Positions 43,478 to 52,506 of a DNA stretch of 64,000 nt are shown in pieces; position 1 is the stretch's first letter; each line of letters starts with the position of its first letter. This DNA comes from Streptomyces malachitofuscus. Its GTDB lineage: Bacteria; Actinomycetota; Actinomycetes; Streptomycetales; Streptomycetaceae. The stretch covers positions 248,001 to 312,000 of the forward strand of contig NZ_BMUF01000007.1 of assembly GCF_014650055.1 (NCBI RefSeq), read 5' to 3'. Both the position numbers and the translations under genes were made by a program. Below the pieces are notes generated by a model. It was not told the DNA's origin. It searched no databases and worked only from the letters and a program-made list of their open reading frames with translations.

Positions 43478-45623
43478 GTGTGAGCTTTCGTGTGACGGTG
43501 CGTACGGAGCGCACGGCGGATGCGGAGCCCAGGACGGACAGGACGAGCGGGACGAAGACGGCGGTCACGGCGAGGCAGCCGGCCGCGAGCGCCGCCACCG
43601 GCGACGCGAACCGGCTCGCCGCGTACGCCCCCGCGGCGACGGCGAGGGCCGAGGCGAGCACGGGCCGGACCAGCTCCGCCAGAACCGTGCGGACGCCGAC
43701 CGTGACGCCGGTGGCGGCACCGGCGCGGGCGGTGCGCAGGCCCGTCAGCAGCAGGACGGCGGTGACGGTGATGCCGAAGGCGTTGGCGGCGGCGATCCCC
43801 GCCACCCCCCAGCGGCCCACCGTCACGGCACCGATCAGCGAGGTCGCGGCGATGCCCGCGGTCATCACGCCGACGGGGTACCAACTCGGGCGGCCCGCCG
43901 AGAAGTAGCAGCGGACGAGGGCGCCCACGAGGGTCTGGCCGAGCAGACCGAGGGCGTACACGCGCATGACGTCCGCCGTCGCGGCGGTGTCGGCGGCGGT
44001 GAACGCGCCCCGTTCGAACAGCAGGTGGATCATCTGCGGGGCGCAGGCGATCACCGCGCACATGCCCAGCAGCACCACGCAGGACGCCAGCACCAGGTCC
44101 CGCTGCACGCGGGCGCGGGCCCGTTCGGTGTCACCGTCCGCGAGGGCGCGCGCCACCACCGGGAAGGTGACCGTGCACACCATCAGTGACAGCGTCATGG
44201 GGATCTGGGCGACCTTCTGCGCGTAGTTCAGGTGCGAGATGGCACCGGCGGGCAGCGAGGACGCCAGGAAGCGTTCGACGAGGACCTGCGACTGGCGGCA
44301 CAGCGCGAACAGCAGGACGGCGGCGATCAGCGCGAGCCGCACCGGCCGCTCCTCGTCGGCCGGCCCGGTGCCGGTCGCGGGCCGCGGCGCGCGGGAGGCC
44401 AGCTGCCGCCACAACGACGGCAGCTGCACCGCCACCATCAGACAGCCGCCCACCGCGACCCCGGCCGCGGCGGCACGCACGCCCCACTCCGCGCCGAGGA
44501 GGAACATCGTGGCGATGATGCCGGTGTTGTAGGCGACGTAGATCGCCGCCGGCGCGAAGAAGCGCCGGTGCGCCCGCAGGGCGGCGCTGCAGTACCCGGC
44601 GAGCCCGAAGGCCAGCAGGCTGAGCGCGGTGAGCCGGGTGCAGTCGACGGCCAGGCGCGGATCGGGCAGACCGGGCGCCAGCACCCGGACCAGGACCGGA
44701 GCCCCGGCGGCGGTCAGCGCGGCCACCGCGGCGAAGGCCAGGCACAACCGCGGCAGGGTGGCTCGCACCAACTCCCGCACCGGGTCACCGGGAACGCCCC
44801 GCGCCCGGCGCGCCAGCGCCACGCTGAACGCCGGGATCAGCGCGATCGCCAGCCCGTCCTCGATCAGCAGCGTGGCGGCGATCTCCGGCACCGTCCACGC
44901 GACCAGGAACGCGTCCGTGTCGCTCCCGGCCCCGAACAACCGCGCCAGCGACTGGTCCCGCACCAGCCCGAGCACCGACCCGGCGATCGACAGCACCGCC
45001 GTGACCATCGCCGCCCGCGCCAGGAACCCCCGGGACGCCGCCTTCCCACTCCCACGCTCGCCCTCCGGGGCCCCGGCGCCGGCGGGCGACGTGCCTCGGA
45101 TGTCCGCGCCCGGCCGGTGGGTGCGGGGCGTGGGTTCGGTGGGCGTGTTCGTGTCGGGACCGGCCGTCCGGGACCCGGTCACGTCGGTCGCGGATTCCCG
45201 GCCGGCGGGCCTGTGGGCGGTGGGTGTGCCGGTAGGAGCGGTGGTGCCAGGGGCGAGCGTGCGGGGGCCGGCCGCGTCCGGCCGGTGGGTGGGTTCGGTG
45301 GGCGTGCCGGCGTCGGGGCCGGTGCCGTCGAGGACGGGTGCGGCCGGGGTGGCCGTGCCCGGCCGGTCCGGCGCGGTCGTACGGCCGGCGGGGCCGCCGC
45401 CGTCACTGTGCGGGCGGCCGGTCCGCGGTCCGGCCGGGGCGGGTCTGCCGGCCGTGGGCCGGTTCGGCGCCGGGCCGCGGAGTTCGTGGCCGCCCGGCGC
45501 GGACGGGCGGCCCCCGGACGCGCCCGGATCCGGACCGTCCGCCTTGAGAACGCCGGATCCCGTGCCGCCGGGTTCAGACGCGTCGGAACCGGGACCGGGC
45601 GTCCGGGAAGGCACCACCGTCAT
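43461..45623 (-). CDS. MurJ/MviN-type (Wzx-like) lipid-linked oligosaccharide flippase
   Basis: A 720-residue protein. The first 190 residues are a Pro/Thr/Gly/Ala-rich disordered extension with repeated short motifs (TPTEPTHRPDAAGP, NTPTEPTPRTHRPGAD). Then comes an MviN domain of about 14 helices beginning FLARAAMVTAVLSIAGSVLGLVRDQSLARLFGAGSDTDAFLVAW, with NTGIIATMFLLGAEWGVRAAAAGVAVGG and the amphipathic loop SQVLVERFLASSLPAGAISHLNYAQKVAQIPM. In this operon it is more likely the Wzx for the polysaccharide than the essential MurJ. It overlaps the polymerase gene by four bases. Confidence 0.9.
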   Translation of the reverse strand: MTVVPSRTPGPGSDASEPGGTGSGVLKADGPDPGASGGRPSAPGGHELRGPAPNRPTAGRPAPAGPRTGRPHSDGGGPAGRTTAPDRPGTATPAAPVLDGTGPDAGTPTEPTHRPDAAGPRTLAPGTTAPTGTPTAHRPAGRESATDVTGSRTAGPDTNTPTEPTPRTHRPGADIRGTSPAGAGAPEGERGSGKAASRGFLARAAMVTAVLSIAGSVLGLVRDQSLARLFGAGSDTDAFLVAWTVPEIAATLLIEDGLAIALIPAFSVALARRARGVPGDPVRELVRATLPRLCLAFAAVAALTAAGAPVLVRVLAPGLPDPRLAVDCTRLTALSLLAFGLAGYCSAALRAHRRFFAPAAIYVAYNTGIIATMFLLGAEWGVRAAAAGVAVGGCLMVAVQLPSLWRQLASRAPRPATGTGPADEERPVRLALIAAVLLFALCRQSQVLVERFLASSLPAGAISHLNYAQKVAQIPMTLSLMVCTVTFPVVARALADGDTERARARVQRDLVLASCVVLLGMCAVIACAPQMIHLLFERGAFTAADTAATADVMRVYALGLLGQTLVGALVRCYFSAGRPSWYPVGVMTAGIAATSLIGAVTVGRWGVAGIAAANAFGITVTAVLLLTGLRTARAGAATGVTVGVRTVLAELVRPVLASALAVAAGAYAASRFASPVAALAAGCLAVTAVFVPLVLSVLGSASAVRSVRTVTRKLTHGRFR

Positions 45624-46963
45624 CGCGCCACGGCCTCCTCGAGCCGCCCGGGAACACCGTCCCGGCACGCGGCGTCCAGCCGCTCGTCACGGGGGAGGGC
45701 CCACCACGCCGTCAACCCCAGAGCCAGGGCCGTCAGTACGGTCGAGGGGCCGCCGATGTCGCCGTACACGAAGTCGGTGAGCTGCCAGACCAGCAGGCCG
45801 CACGCGATGAGCGCGCAGTCCAGGCCGGGCCCGCGCCCGCGCACCCGCAGCAGCCCGCGCACCGCGCACACCAGCAGCGCCAGCCAGCTCCCGGCGAGCG
45901 TGAGCAGCCCGACCAGGCCCTGCTCGCTCAGCACCAGCAGATACATGCTGTGCGGGGAGAGCAGCGCCTGCTTGCGGTACGTCTCGCCCGCACCCTCGAT
46001 GTCGCTGCCCGACGACAGCGCCAGCGTCGCGTGTCCGTCGCGGTACTCGGGAAAGCCCTTCAGCCCCACACCGGTCAGCGGGTGCTCGCGCCACATGCCG
46101 GCCGCCGCCGCCCACAGGGTGTACCGGTCGGTCACGGACTGGTCCGGGGAGTCGGTGACCTCCGTGATGCTGTCGATCCGCTCCTGCAGCATCGCCGTAC
46201 CGACTCCGAATCCGCCCGTCAGGATCACCCCCGCGGCGACCACGGCCGCCCCCGCCTTCAGCGCGCGCCGCAGCCCCGCAAGCGCCAGCTGCACGGAGCA
46301 CGTCAGCGCGGTCGCGATCCAGGCGCCCCGGCTGAAGGACAGCGCCAGCGGCAGCACCAGAACCAGCGCGCAGGCGGCGGCGGCCGCCCGCTGCCGCAGC
46401 GGCGCCCGGCCCAGCGCGAGACCGGCCGCGCACACCAGGCCCAGCGACACCGCCGTCGCCATGCCCATCACGTCCTGCGCCCCGAAGGTGCCGACCGCCC
46501 GGATGGTCTCCCCCCGGTAGGAGGCGCCGGTCCCGGTGACGTACTGGTGCACCCCCACGGCCCCCTGCCACAGCGCGAGCCCCACGAACGACCAGGCCAG
46601 CACCCGGAAGTCGGCCCGGCCCCGGAGCAGCACCAGCACCGCCGCCGGGATCAGCACGAAGACCTGCAGATAGCGGCACATGCCGCCGATCCCCGCCGCC
46701 GTCGAGTCCGCCCCCATGGCGGCGAGCGCGAGCCCTACGACCGGCAGCCCCAGCACCACCGCCGCGCGGGGCGACAGGGGCCGCCGCCGCTCCCGCAGGA
46801 GCCGGATCACGCAGTACCCCACCACCAGCGCGGACACCACGTCGGCGGGCCCCGCGCCGTCCCCCGTCGGCGGCAGGGCCAGCAGGACGACCACCGCCAC
46901 CAGCGGCAGGACCGGCACCAGTGCGGCGGCCCGGCGCGGCAGGGGGACGAGGACGTGGCTCAC
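45620..46963 (-). CDS. O-antigen ligase/Wzy-like polymerase
   Basis: A 447-residue integral membrane protein with about 11 hydrophobic segments. The family region is the extracytoplasmic loop after HPLTGVGLKGFPEYRDGHATLALSS near residue 295 and the preceding LSFSRGAWIATAL near 215 (the FSRGAW pattern is the O-antigen-ligase family hallmark). The PHSMYLLVLSEQGLVGLLTLAGSWLALLV segment completes it. It should join lipid-linked repeating units at the outer membrane face. It is four bases overlapped with the flippase gene and six bases after the priming transferase gene. Confidence 0.92.
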   Translation of the reverse strand: MSHVLVPLPRRAAALVPVLPLVAVVVLLALPPTGDGAGPADVVSALVVGYCVIRLLRERRRPLSPRAAVVLGLPVVGLALAAMGADSTAAGIGGMCRYLQVFVLIPAAVLVLLRGRADFRVLAWSFVGLALWQGAVGVHQYVTGTGASYRGETIRAVGTFGAQDVMGMATAVSLGLVCAAGLALGRAPLRQRAAAAACALVLVLPLALSFSRGAWIATALTCSVQLALAGLRRALKAGAAVVAAGVILTGGFGVGTAMLQERIDSITEVTDSPDQSVTDRYTLWAAAAGMWREHPLTGVGLKGFPEYRDGHATLALSSGSDIEGAGETYRKQALLSPHSMYLLVLSEQGLVGLLTLAGSWLALLVCAVRGLLRVRGRGPGLDCALIACGLLVWQLTDFVYGDIGGPSTVLTALALGLTAWWALPRDERLDAACRDGVPGRLEEAVAR

Positions 46964-46969
46964 GGCTCG

Positions 46970-48397
46970 TCAGCTCCCCGTCGGACGGACCAGCGTGACC
47001 GCGGTGCGCAGCAGGATGCAGACGTCCCCCCACAGCGACCAGTCGTCGATGTAGGCGTTGTCGAACCGGCAGCGGTCCTCGATCGAGGTGTCCCCGCGCA
47101 GCCCGTGGATCTGCGCCAGCCCGGTGATGCCGGTGCGCATCCGGTGCCGCGCCGCGTATCCCGGGTACGTCTGGCTGAACTGCGTCACGAAGTACGGCCG
47201 TTCGGGGCGCGGACCGACCAGGCTCATGTCGCCGCGGAGCACGTTCCACAGCTGGAGCAGCTCGTCGAGCGAGGTACGCCGCAGCATGCGGCAGAACCGG
47301 CGCATCTCGTGCTCGCCCGCCACGCTCCACCGGGTCGCCGACTCGTGCTCGTCGGCCGGGCGGTGGGTGCGGAACTTCAGCAGGGTGAACGGCTTCCCGT
47401 CCCGGCCGATGCGTTCCTGCCGGAACACCACACCCGGCCCGTCACTGAGCCGCAGCGTCACCGCGCACACCAGCAGCAGCGGGCTGACCAGCAGCAGCAG
47501 TGCCCCCGACACCAGGACGTCGAGGACCCGCTTGCTGATGCCGCCGCCGCGCACCGGGCCGAAGTCCAGCCGCCTGCAGGCGAACCCGGCCAGCCGTTCC
47601 CGCGTCGGGCAGGGCACGGCGTCGGCGTCGACCTCCCAGACCACGCCCCCGGACGCGGCCAGCGACCGCAGCAGCGGCCCCTGTTCGGCACGTACCGACG
47701 GATGGACCGCGAGCACCGCCCGCACCCCGTTCTGGATGACCGCCCGTTCGACCTCCTCGTCCGTGCGCAGCACGGGCACGCCCTCACCGCCGTCCGCCTG
47801 CCCGGCGACGATCCCCACCGGCCGCACCCCGCACCGCGGGTGGCGCAGCACGGCGGCGGCCACGAGCTGCGCGGTCGCCGCCGGCCCGATGACGAGCGCG
47901 GCGTACGGATGCCGCCGCAGTGCGGCACGCCGCCGCCCGTGCACGAGCGCCCGCAGCGCACAGCCCGCCGTCACCTGCACGGCGAGCCCCGCCAGCAGGG
48001 TGCCGGCGGACAGCGCCGACTCCGGCCGGTACGCCGCCCACAACGCCGCGGTCGCCAGCCAGGCCACCGCGGCACGACCGCACACGGCGGGCAGCTCGTC
48101 CAGCAGCCCCGGCGTCCACGGCCGTACACCGCGCGGACGCGGCAGCAGCGACGCCCCGATCAGCAGCGCCACGAGCAGGGGATGCGGCCGCGCACCGGCG
48201 AGCACCGGCACCGCGAGCAGGACGGCGACGCTGTCCGCGACGAGCAGCGGCACCGGGGAGTCCGGCCGGGCCGGAGGCCGCGAGGCGGGCAGCCGGGGGC
48301 CGTCGTCGGGGCCGCGCGGCGGCATGACGGAGACGGGCGAGAATCCGTGGTCCCGTGGCGGTACGCCGGGGGAGGGCACGGTGCGTTCGGCGGTCAC
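46970..48397 (-). CDS. Priming sugar-phosphate transferase (WcaJ/PHPT family)
   Basis: A 475-residue initiating glycosyltransferase. It has N-terminal membrane helices (VPLLVADSVAVLLAVPVLAGA; YRPESALSAGTLLAGLAVQV), a nucleotide-binding-like middle (YAALVIGPAATAQLVAAAVLRHP) and the catalytic bactoprenyl sugar transferase part from about residue 290: KRVLDVLVSGALLLLVSPLL, VFRQERIGRDGKPFTLLKFRTH and SLDELLQLWNVLRGDMSLVGPRPERPYF. It moves a sugar-phosphate from UDP-sugar to undecaprenyl phosphate, the first step of the polymer. The GTG start overlaps the upstream glycosyltransferase stop by four bases. Confidence 0.94.
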   Translation of the reverse strand: MTAERTVPSPGVPPRDHGFSPVSVMPPRGPDDGPRLPASRPPARPDSPVPLLVADSVAVLLAVPVLAGARPHPLLVALLIGASLLPRPRGVRPWTPGLLDELPAVCGRAAVAWLATAALWAAYRPESALSAGTLLAGLAVQVTAGCALRALVHGRRRAALRRHPYAALVIGPAATAQLVAAAVLRHPRCGVRPVGIVAGQADGGEGVPVLRTDEEVERAVIQNGVRAVLAVHPSVRAEQGPLLRSLAASGGVVWEVDADAVPCPTRERLAGFACRRLDFGPVRGGGISKRVLDVLVSGALLLLVSPLLLVCAVTLRLSDGPGVVFRQERIGRDGKPFTLLKFRTHRPADEHESATRWSVAGEHEMRRFCRMLRRTSLDELLQLWNVLRGDMSLVGPRPERPYFVTQFSQTYPGYAARHRMRTGITGLAQIHGLRGDTSIEDRCRFDNAYIDDWSLWGDVCILLRTAVTLVRPTGS

Positions 48398-49692
48398 GAG
48401 TGGATGGACTCCCTGTGCTCGGAGGGCTCGACGGGCTGTGACGTCCGCTGGGCGCCGGCGTCCTCGGCCGTCCGGAAGGCGCGCGCCCATGTCGCTGTCG
48501 CGGCCGGCCAGGTGCCGAGCAGATCGCGGTAGACGCCGGTGACCGCCCTCGCGGTGTGCCGCACGTCGTGGAGGGACAGCACATGGCGGCGGCCCCGGTC
48601 GCCGAGGGACGTGCGCAGCGGCGGGTCGAGCAGCAGCGCGGCGACGGCGCCCGCCAGGGCCTCCGGGTCCTCCGGCGGCACCAGGCACGGGGCGGCGAAG
48701 GAGCGCGGCAGGCTCTCGCGGGCGCCGTCGACGTCCGTGACGACCACGGGCCGCCCGCAGGCCATCGCCTCCAGCGGGGCCAGCGCCATGCCCTCCCAGC
48801 GGGACGGCAGGACGACGAGATCGGCGGCCTGGTACCAGGGCGAGGCGTCCGCGACGGCCCCCGCGAACAGGACGGAGGCGGGGGCGGCGGCGCGCAGCCG
48901 GTCACGGTCCGGCCCGTCGCCGACCAGGACGAGACGCGCGTCCGGAACCTGGCGCAGTACGGCGTTCCAGGCCCGCAGCAGGACGTCCTGCCCCTTCTGC
49001 CGGCACAGCCGGCCCACGCACACGGCGAGCGGCGCCTGCGCGCTCAGACCGGCCAGCGGCGCGAGCCCGGCCCGTACGGTGTCCGCGGGGGCCGGGCGGA
49101 AACGCTCGGGGTCGATGCCGTTGGGTACGACGGCCCACCGGCCGGTGATCCCCGCGTGCACACCGGTGGCGCGTTCGGCCTCGCTCACGCACACCACCCG
49201 GGCGGCCCAGCGCGCCGCCCACCGCTCCCAGCGCAGCGCGAGGGCCGCGGTGGAGCCACCCACCGCCTCGAACGACCAGGCGTGCGGCTGGAACACGGTG
49301 GGGATCCGCCCGCGCACCGCCAGCCGCCCGGCGAGTCCGGCCTTCGCGCTGTGCGCGTGCACCAGATCGGGGCGCACCTCGTCGAGCAGCCGGGCCAGCT
49401 GGCGCACCTCCCGGACCAGCGACGCACCCGGCGAGCGGGTCGCCCGCCAGTGCCGTACGTGCGCGCCGAGCGAGCGCAACTGACCGGCGAGCGCGCTGTC
49501 GGGACAGATCGCGGTGACGTGCAGTCCGTCCGCCAGCTGGGCCCGGACCAGGTCCGTCACCACCCGCGCGACACCGCCGTCCACGGGCTGGGTGAGGTGC
49601 AGGACCCTGGGCCGGCGTCCGGACGGTGACAGCTCCGTGGGCACGGTTTCCTCGCTCGGGCAGGGGTCGGGGGCGGGCGGCGGCGCGCTCAC
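48394..49692 (-). CDS. GT4-family glycosyltransferase
   Basis: A 432-residue GT-B glycosyltransferase. RRPRVLHLTQPVDGGVARVVTDLVRAQ at the start, VVPNGIDPERFRPAP near residue 180, VCVGRLCRQKGQDVLLRAW near 225 and the E-x7-E nucleotide-sugar site PSRWEGMALAPLEAMACGRPVVVTD near 305 identify family GT4. The GTG at 49692 is used because it overlaps the DUF3344 stop by four bases; another GTG about 17 codons later is possible. It adds one of the sugars of the repeating unit. Confidence 0.92.
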   Translation of the reverse strand: MSAPPPAPDPCPSEETVPTELSPSGRRPRVLHLTQPVDGGVARVVTDLVRAQLADGLHVTAICPDSALAGQLRSLGAHVRHWRATRSPGASLVREVRQLARLLDEVRPDLVHAHSAKAGLAGRLAVRGRIPTVFQPHAWSFEAVGGSTAALALRWERWAARWAARVVCVSEAERATGVHAGITGRWAVVPNGIDPERFRPAPADTVRAGLAPLAGLSAQAPLAVCVGRLCRQKGQDVLLRAWNAVLRQVPDARLVLVGDGPDRDRLRAAAPASVLFAGAVADASPWYQAADLVVLPSRWEGMALAPLEAMACGRPVVVTDVDGARESLPRSFAAPCLVPPEDPEALAGAVAALLLDPPLRTSLGDRGRRHVLSLHDVRHTARAVTGVYRDLLGTWPAATATWARAFRTAEDAGAQRTSQPVEPSEHRESIHS

Positions 49693-50774
49693 GGACGGGC
49701 GTCGACGGCGGCGAACAGCACACCGGCCCACGCGGCGTCCCGCTGGGACGCGAGGCGGACCGTGGCCCGGTCACCGGCGCGCGTCAGGTGCTTGCCGAGG
49801 TCGAACACGTCGGAGTCGTAGCCGAGGGTGTTGGCGTACGCCGGTACGCGTGCCGGGGCGCCCCCGGGACCGGAGACGGTGGAGTTCAGGACGTCGTCGA
49901 GCGGATTGGCCCGGTCACCCAGCGCGGTGGCCGAGGCGTCGCCCGCGCTCACGGTGAGGGAGTCGCCGGTGGTGCCGCGGTCGCCGTTGTACGCGACCAG
50001 TCCCACCCGCCCTCCGGCGTCCGCGGCGAACGGCATGTCGCGCAGCGCCATCTCCGCGCCGCCGCCGGACAGTGCGGTGAAGCCGTCCCAGACCGAGAGG
50101 TGCCGCAGCGGCTCCGCCGGGTTCTCGTACGCCACCACCAGCGTCCAGCCGCCCCAGGCGCCGGCTGCCGACTTGCCGGAGGCCACATTGAGCTGTGCCA
50201 CCGTGTACAGGCCCGGCGCGCTGTCCCGCACCAGCCGCGTCACATCCGCGGAGGCCTGGAAGGCGTCCGCGCCGTCCGCCACCCGGTGGCCCACGACCGT
50301 GTCCGCGAGCAGCTCCTTGTAGGCGCCGCCGGGTTCCGCGATCAGCACCCGCTCGTTGTCGGCGGCCGGCTTCTGCTCGCCCACGAGGAGATTGCCGCCC
50401 CAGTACAGACGGGCGTACGTGACACGGGAGCCGGCGGGCAGGCTGATCTCGGCGCGGGAGGAGTTGTACGTGTTCGGGTCGTCGTCGACATCGATGTAGC
50501 TCATGTCGAAGTCGCCGTTCACGCCGTCGGCGTCGCCGTTGCGCACCTTCCGGCAGGAGGACGCCGAGGTGCGGCAGGTGGCCGAGGAGTTGGCCGCGCG
50601 CACGATGTTGCCGTGCTGCAGCGCCCGGTAGCGCTCGCCGAAGGCGAGGCCCTCGGCCTCCGGCGCGGGCGCGGCCGGCGCGGCGGCGGCAGGGCCGCAA
50701 GGTGCCCACAGCGCGGCGAGCGCGAGGGCGCCCACTGTCGTACGGCGAAGCAGCTGACCCAGGGTTTGACGCAT
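49689..50774 (-). CDS. Secreted DUF3344 protein, first gene of the exopolysaccharide operon
   Basis: A 361-residue exported protein with a signal peptide (LLRRTTVGALALAALWAPCGPAAAA) and a DUF3344-type all-beta domain: ATCRTSASSCRKVRNGDADGVNGDFDMSYIDVDDDP with paired cysteines, RLYWGGNLLVGE, YTVAQLNVASGKSAAGAWGGWTLVVAYENP and DVFDLGKHL near the end. The Asp-rich stretch near residue 65-80 could bind calcium. The family is of unknown function and is seen in other cell-surface loci. Here it opens an eight-gene overlapping operon for a polysaccharide, which links it to that polymer. Confidence 0.85.
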   Translation of the reverse strand: MRQTLGQLLRRTTVGALALAALWAPCGPAAAAPAAPAPEAEGLAFGERYRALQHGNIVRAANSSATCRTSASSCRKVRNGDADGVNGDFDMSYIDVDDDPNTYNSSRAEISLPAGSRVTYARLYWGGNLLVGEQKPAADNERVLIAEPGGAYKELLADTVVGHRVADGADAFQASADVTRLVRDSAPGLYTVAQLNVASGKSAAGAWGGWTLVVAYENPAEPLRHLSVWDGFTALSGGGAEMALRDMPFAADAGGRVGLVAYNGDRGTTGDSLTVSAGDASATALGDRANPLDDVLNSTVSGPGGAPARVPAYANTLGYDSDVFDLGKHLTRAGDRATVRLASQRDAAWAGVLFAAVDARP

Positions 50775-51091
50775 GACCGTCGGAGCCTTTCGGAACAGGT
50801 GGCGGCGGCAGGCAGCGGGGACGAGTGCGATGCGTCCGCCCATGAGGGTGCTTCAGAGGATCGCAACTCTAGTCATCAAACGGACAAATGCATCGAAATT
50901 CCGCTAAGGGTGGCAAGTGTGTTGGAATCGTGAAGCCGGGTGCGCGTGCCGCCCGCCCCGGTACATCGCCTGATCAGGCAGAACGCGCAAGAGAGTGAAG
51001 AGCGGCACCGAAAGGCCCATCCCCGGTTGCGGGGGGTCGTGGGCGCTCTCACGGTGAGTTCAAGATCCGAAACCCCGTGAAAGGAATCTCC
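50775..51091. promoter_or_regulatory. Divergent promoter region
   Basis: This 317-bp gap separates the exopolysaccharide operon (left, reverse) from a secreted-protein gene (right, forward). It has no coding sequence. An AT-rich patch at about 50865-50925, unusual for this genome, probably holds the reverse-strand operon promoter (TAGAGT on the reverse strand near 50872), but I cannot define hexamers with confidence. Confidence 0.4.
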
Positions 51092-51898
51092 ATGCGCGCT
51101 CTGCCGGCACGGCGTATCGCACTCGGCGCACTGTGCGCCGCCCTTCTGGCCGGAACCACCGGACCAGCCGCCATGGCAGCCGACCCGGCCCCGGAAAGCG
51201 ACCGCGTGGCGTCGTCCGCCGTGCTGCTCACGCAGCTCAGGCACGTCGACGCACACGGCAGCGAACTCGCCCCGGTCGTCGACCTGGTGAACGCCGTGCT
51301 CGAGGCACCCGGCGGTCAGCTGCCCCGGGACCGGGCCATGAAGCTGGGCGACGCCGCGCGGGCCGCCGTGGCCAGGGCGGCGGACGACGACCCCTCGACC
51401 GCGGTCACGATGACCTCGGTGACCACGTCCACGTCCTCGTCCTCATCCTCGTCCTCGTCCGAGGCGACGGTTCCGGCCGTCACCGCCCCGGCGACGGGTG
51501 TGCTCCTGCCGCAGGCGACCGAGACCGCACCCGACCCGACGAGCGACGCGCTCGAAGCCGTGAAGGAAGCCCTCGACAACCTCCTGGACATGCTCCTGCC
51601 GAAGGACGACACCGCGACCGCCGAGGAGTCGACGACCGACGAGTCGACGACCGAGACCACCGACGAGTCCACCGCCGCGACGACGGACGAGTCCGCGGAC
51701 ACGTCCACCGACGCGGCCCCGTCGCCGGTCGATGCCCTGCTCGCCCGGATCGACGCCCTCGTCCAGGCGCTGACCGGTGCCGACACCCAGGTGACCACCC
51801 TGCCCGCACCGGCCGCCGCGACGCCGTCGCAGTCCACCACGCCGGCCACGCTCCCCGCGCTCACCTCCCTCACCTCGCTCCTTCTGCCGACTTCGTGA
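51092..51898 (+). CDS. Secreted low-complexity Ser/Thr-rich protein
   Basis: A 268-residue protein from ATG 51092 (AAGGAA upstream; a GTG five codons earlier is less likely). The signal peptide MRALPARRIALGALCAALLAGTTGPAAMA is clear. The mature part has a short ordered region (VLLTQLRHVDAHGSELAPVVDLVNAVLEAPGGQ) and long low-complexity stretches: a run of about ten Ser encoded by TCC/TCG repeats near residue 120 and an E/S/T/D repeat (TTDESTTETTDEST) near 195. No sortase motif. It ends in a hydrophobic TSLTSLLLPTS. Function unknown; probably a surface protein of aerial hyphae by location. Confidence 0.75.
   Translation: MRALPARRIALGALCAALLAGTTGPAAMAADPAPESDRVASSAVLLTQLRHVDAHGSELAPVVDLVNAVLEAPGGQLPRDRAMKLGDAARAAVARAADDDPSTAVTMTSVTTSTSSSSSSSSSEATVPAVTAPATGVLLPQATETAPDPTSDALEAVKEALDNLLDMLLPKDDTATAEESTTDESTTETTDESTAATTDESADTSTDAAPSPVDALLARIDALVQALTGADTQVTTLPAPAAATPSQSTTPATLPALTSLTSLLLPTS
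51430..51466. repeat. Poly-Ser microsatellite
   Basis: Short TCGTCC/TCATCC units encode the serine run of the secreted protein. A similar GACGAGTCGACG repeat lies near 51630-51700. Confidence 0.7.
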
Positions 51899-52057
51899 CC
51901 CCCGTACGAAGAGGGATTTCACCCCATCAGTCGTTCATAGATTTCATATGAGGACTTGGCAATCTTCGACTTCCCGGTTTCCGCCCGGGCCGGGGATCGT
52001 TGAGCACGGCGACAGAATTCCCCTCCGGCGCCCCGCGTTGCCGAAGAAAGGAACACG

Positions 52058-52330
52058 ATGAAGTCCCTGAAGGCTGCCGCCGTCCTTGCCGGGTCCCTGA
52101 TCGCCGCCGGTGTCGCCGCCCCCGCGTACGCCGCGGACTCCACGGACCTGGCGTCCACCGGCCTCGACACCGGCCTGCGCACCGCGGTCCCCTTCGAGCT
52201 CATGCCGCTGTACGAGTCGGACTCGCTCGTCGAGTCCGACGAGGACTCGCTGCTCGGCACCACGAAGGAAGCGGCCGCCGTCGTGAACGAGGCCAAGCCG
52301 GTGCACGGCGATGTGGGGCTGCGCGCCTGA
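52058..52330 (+). CDS. Small secreted protein
   Basis: A 90-residue protein with an excellent AAAGGAA ribosome site and a signal peptide MKSLKAAAVLAGSLIAAGVAAPAYA; the mature chain is about 65 residues and acidic (YESDSLVESDEDSLLG), without cysteine. I do not recognise the family. A CGTTGA hexamer near 52000 resembles a BldN -10 element. It sits between a surface protein gene and the ChpH-like chaplin, so a role in aerial growth is inferred only from place. Confidence 0.8.
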   Translation: MKSLKAAAVLAGSLIAAGVAAPAYAADSTDLASTGLDTGLRTAVPFELMPLYESDSLVESDEDSLLGTTKEAAAVVNEAKPVHGDVGLRA

Positions 52331-52349
52331 AACAAGGCCCAGCGAATTC

Positions 52350-52374
52350 GGCCCCCGGTTTCCCGCCGGGGGCC
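52350..52374. terminator. Bidirectional terminator
   Basis: A perfect 9-bp stem (GGCCCCCGG / CCGGGGGCC) with a 7-nt loop lies between the small secreted protein gene and the convergent chaplin gene. Confidence 0.75.
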
Positions 52375-52506
52375 GCATTGTTGTGGCGCCGCTGTCGCTC
52401 GGGGAACGGGCGTCGCTCGAGTACGGCAAGAGCCCCGGCGCGCGAGGCGGCCGGGGCTCCAAGGGCACTACGACGGACGTCCGTAGCCGTAAGTCCCTGT
52501 GATACG

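Noticed and set aside
43461..45623. The MviN protein as the essential cell-wall flippase MurJ
   Set aside because: The position inside a Wzx/Wzy operon argues for a polymer-specific flippase; MurJ usually lies by trxB/parAB near the origin in Streptomyces.
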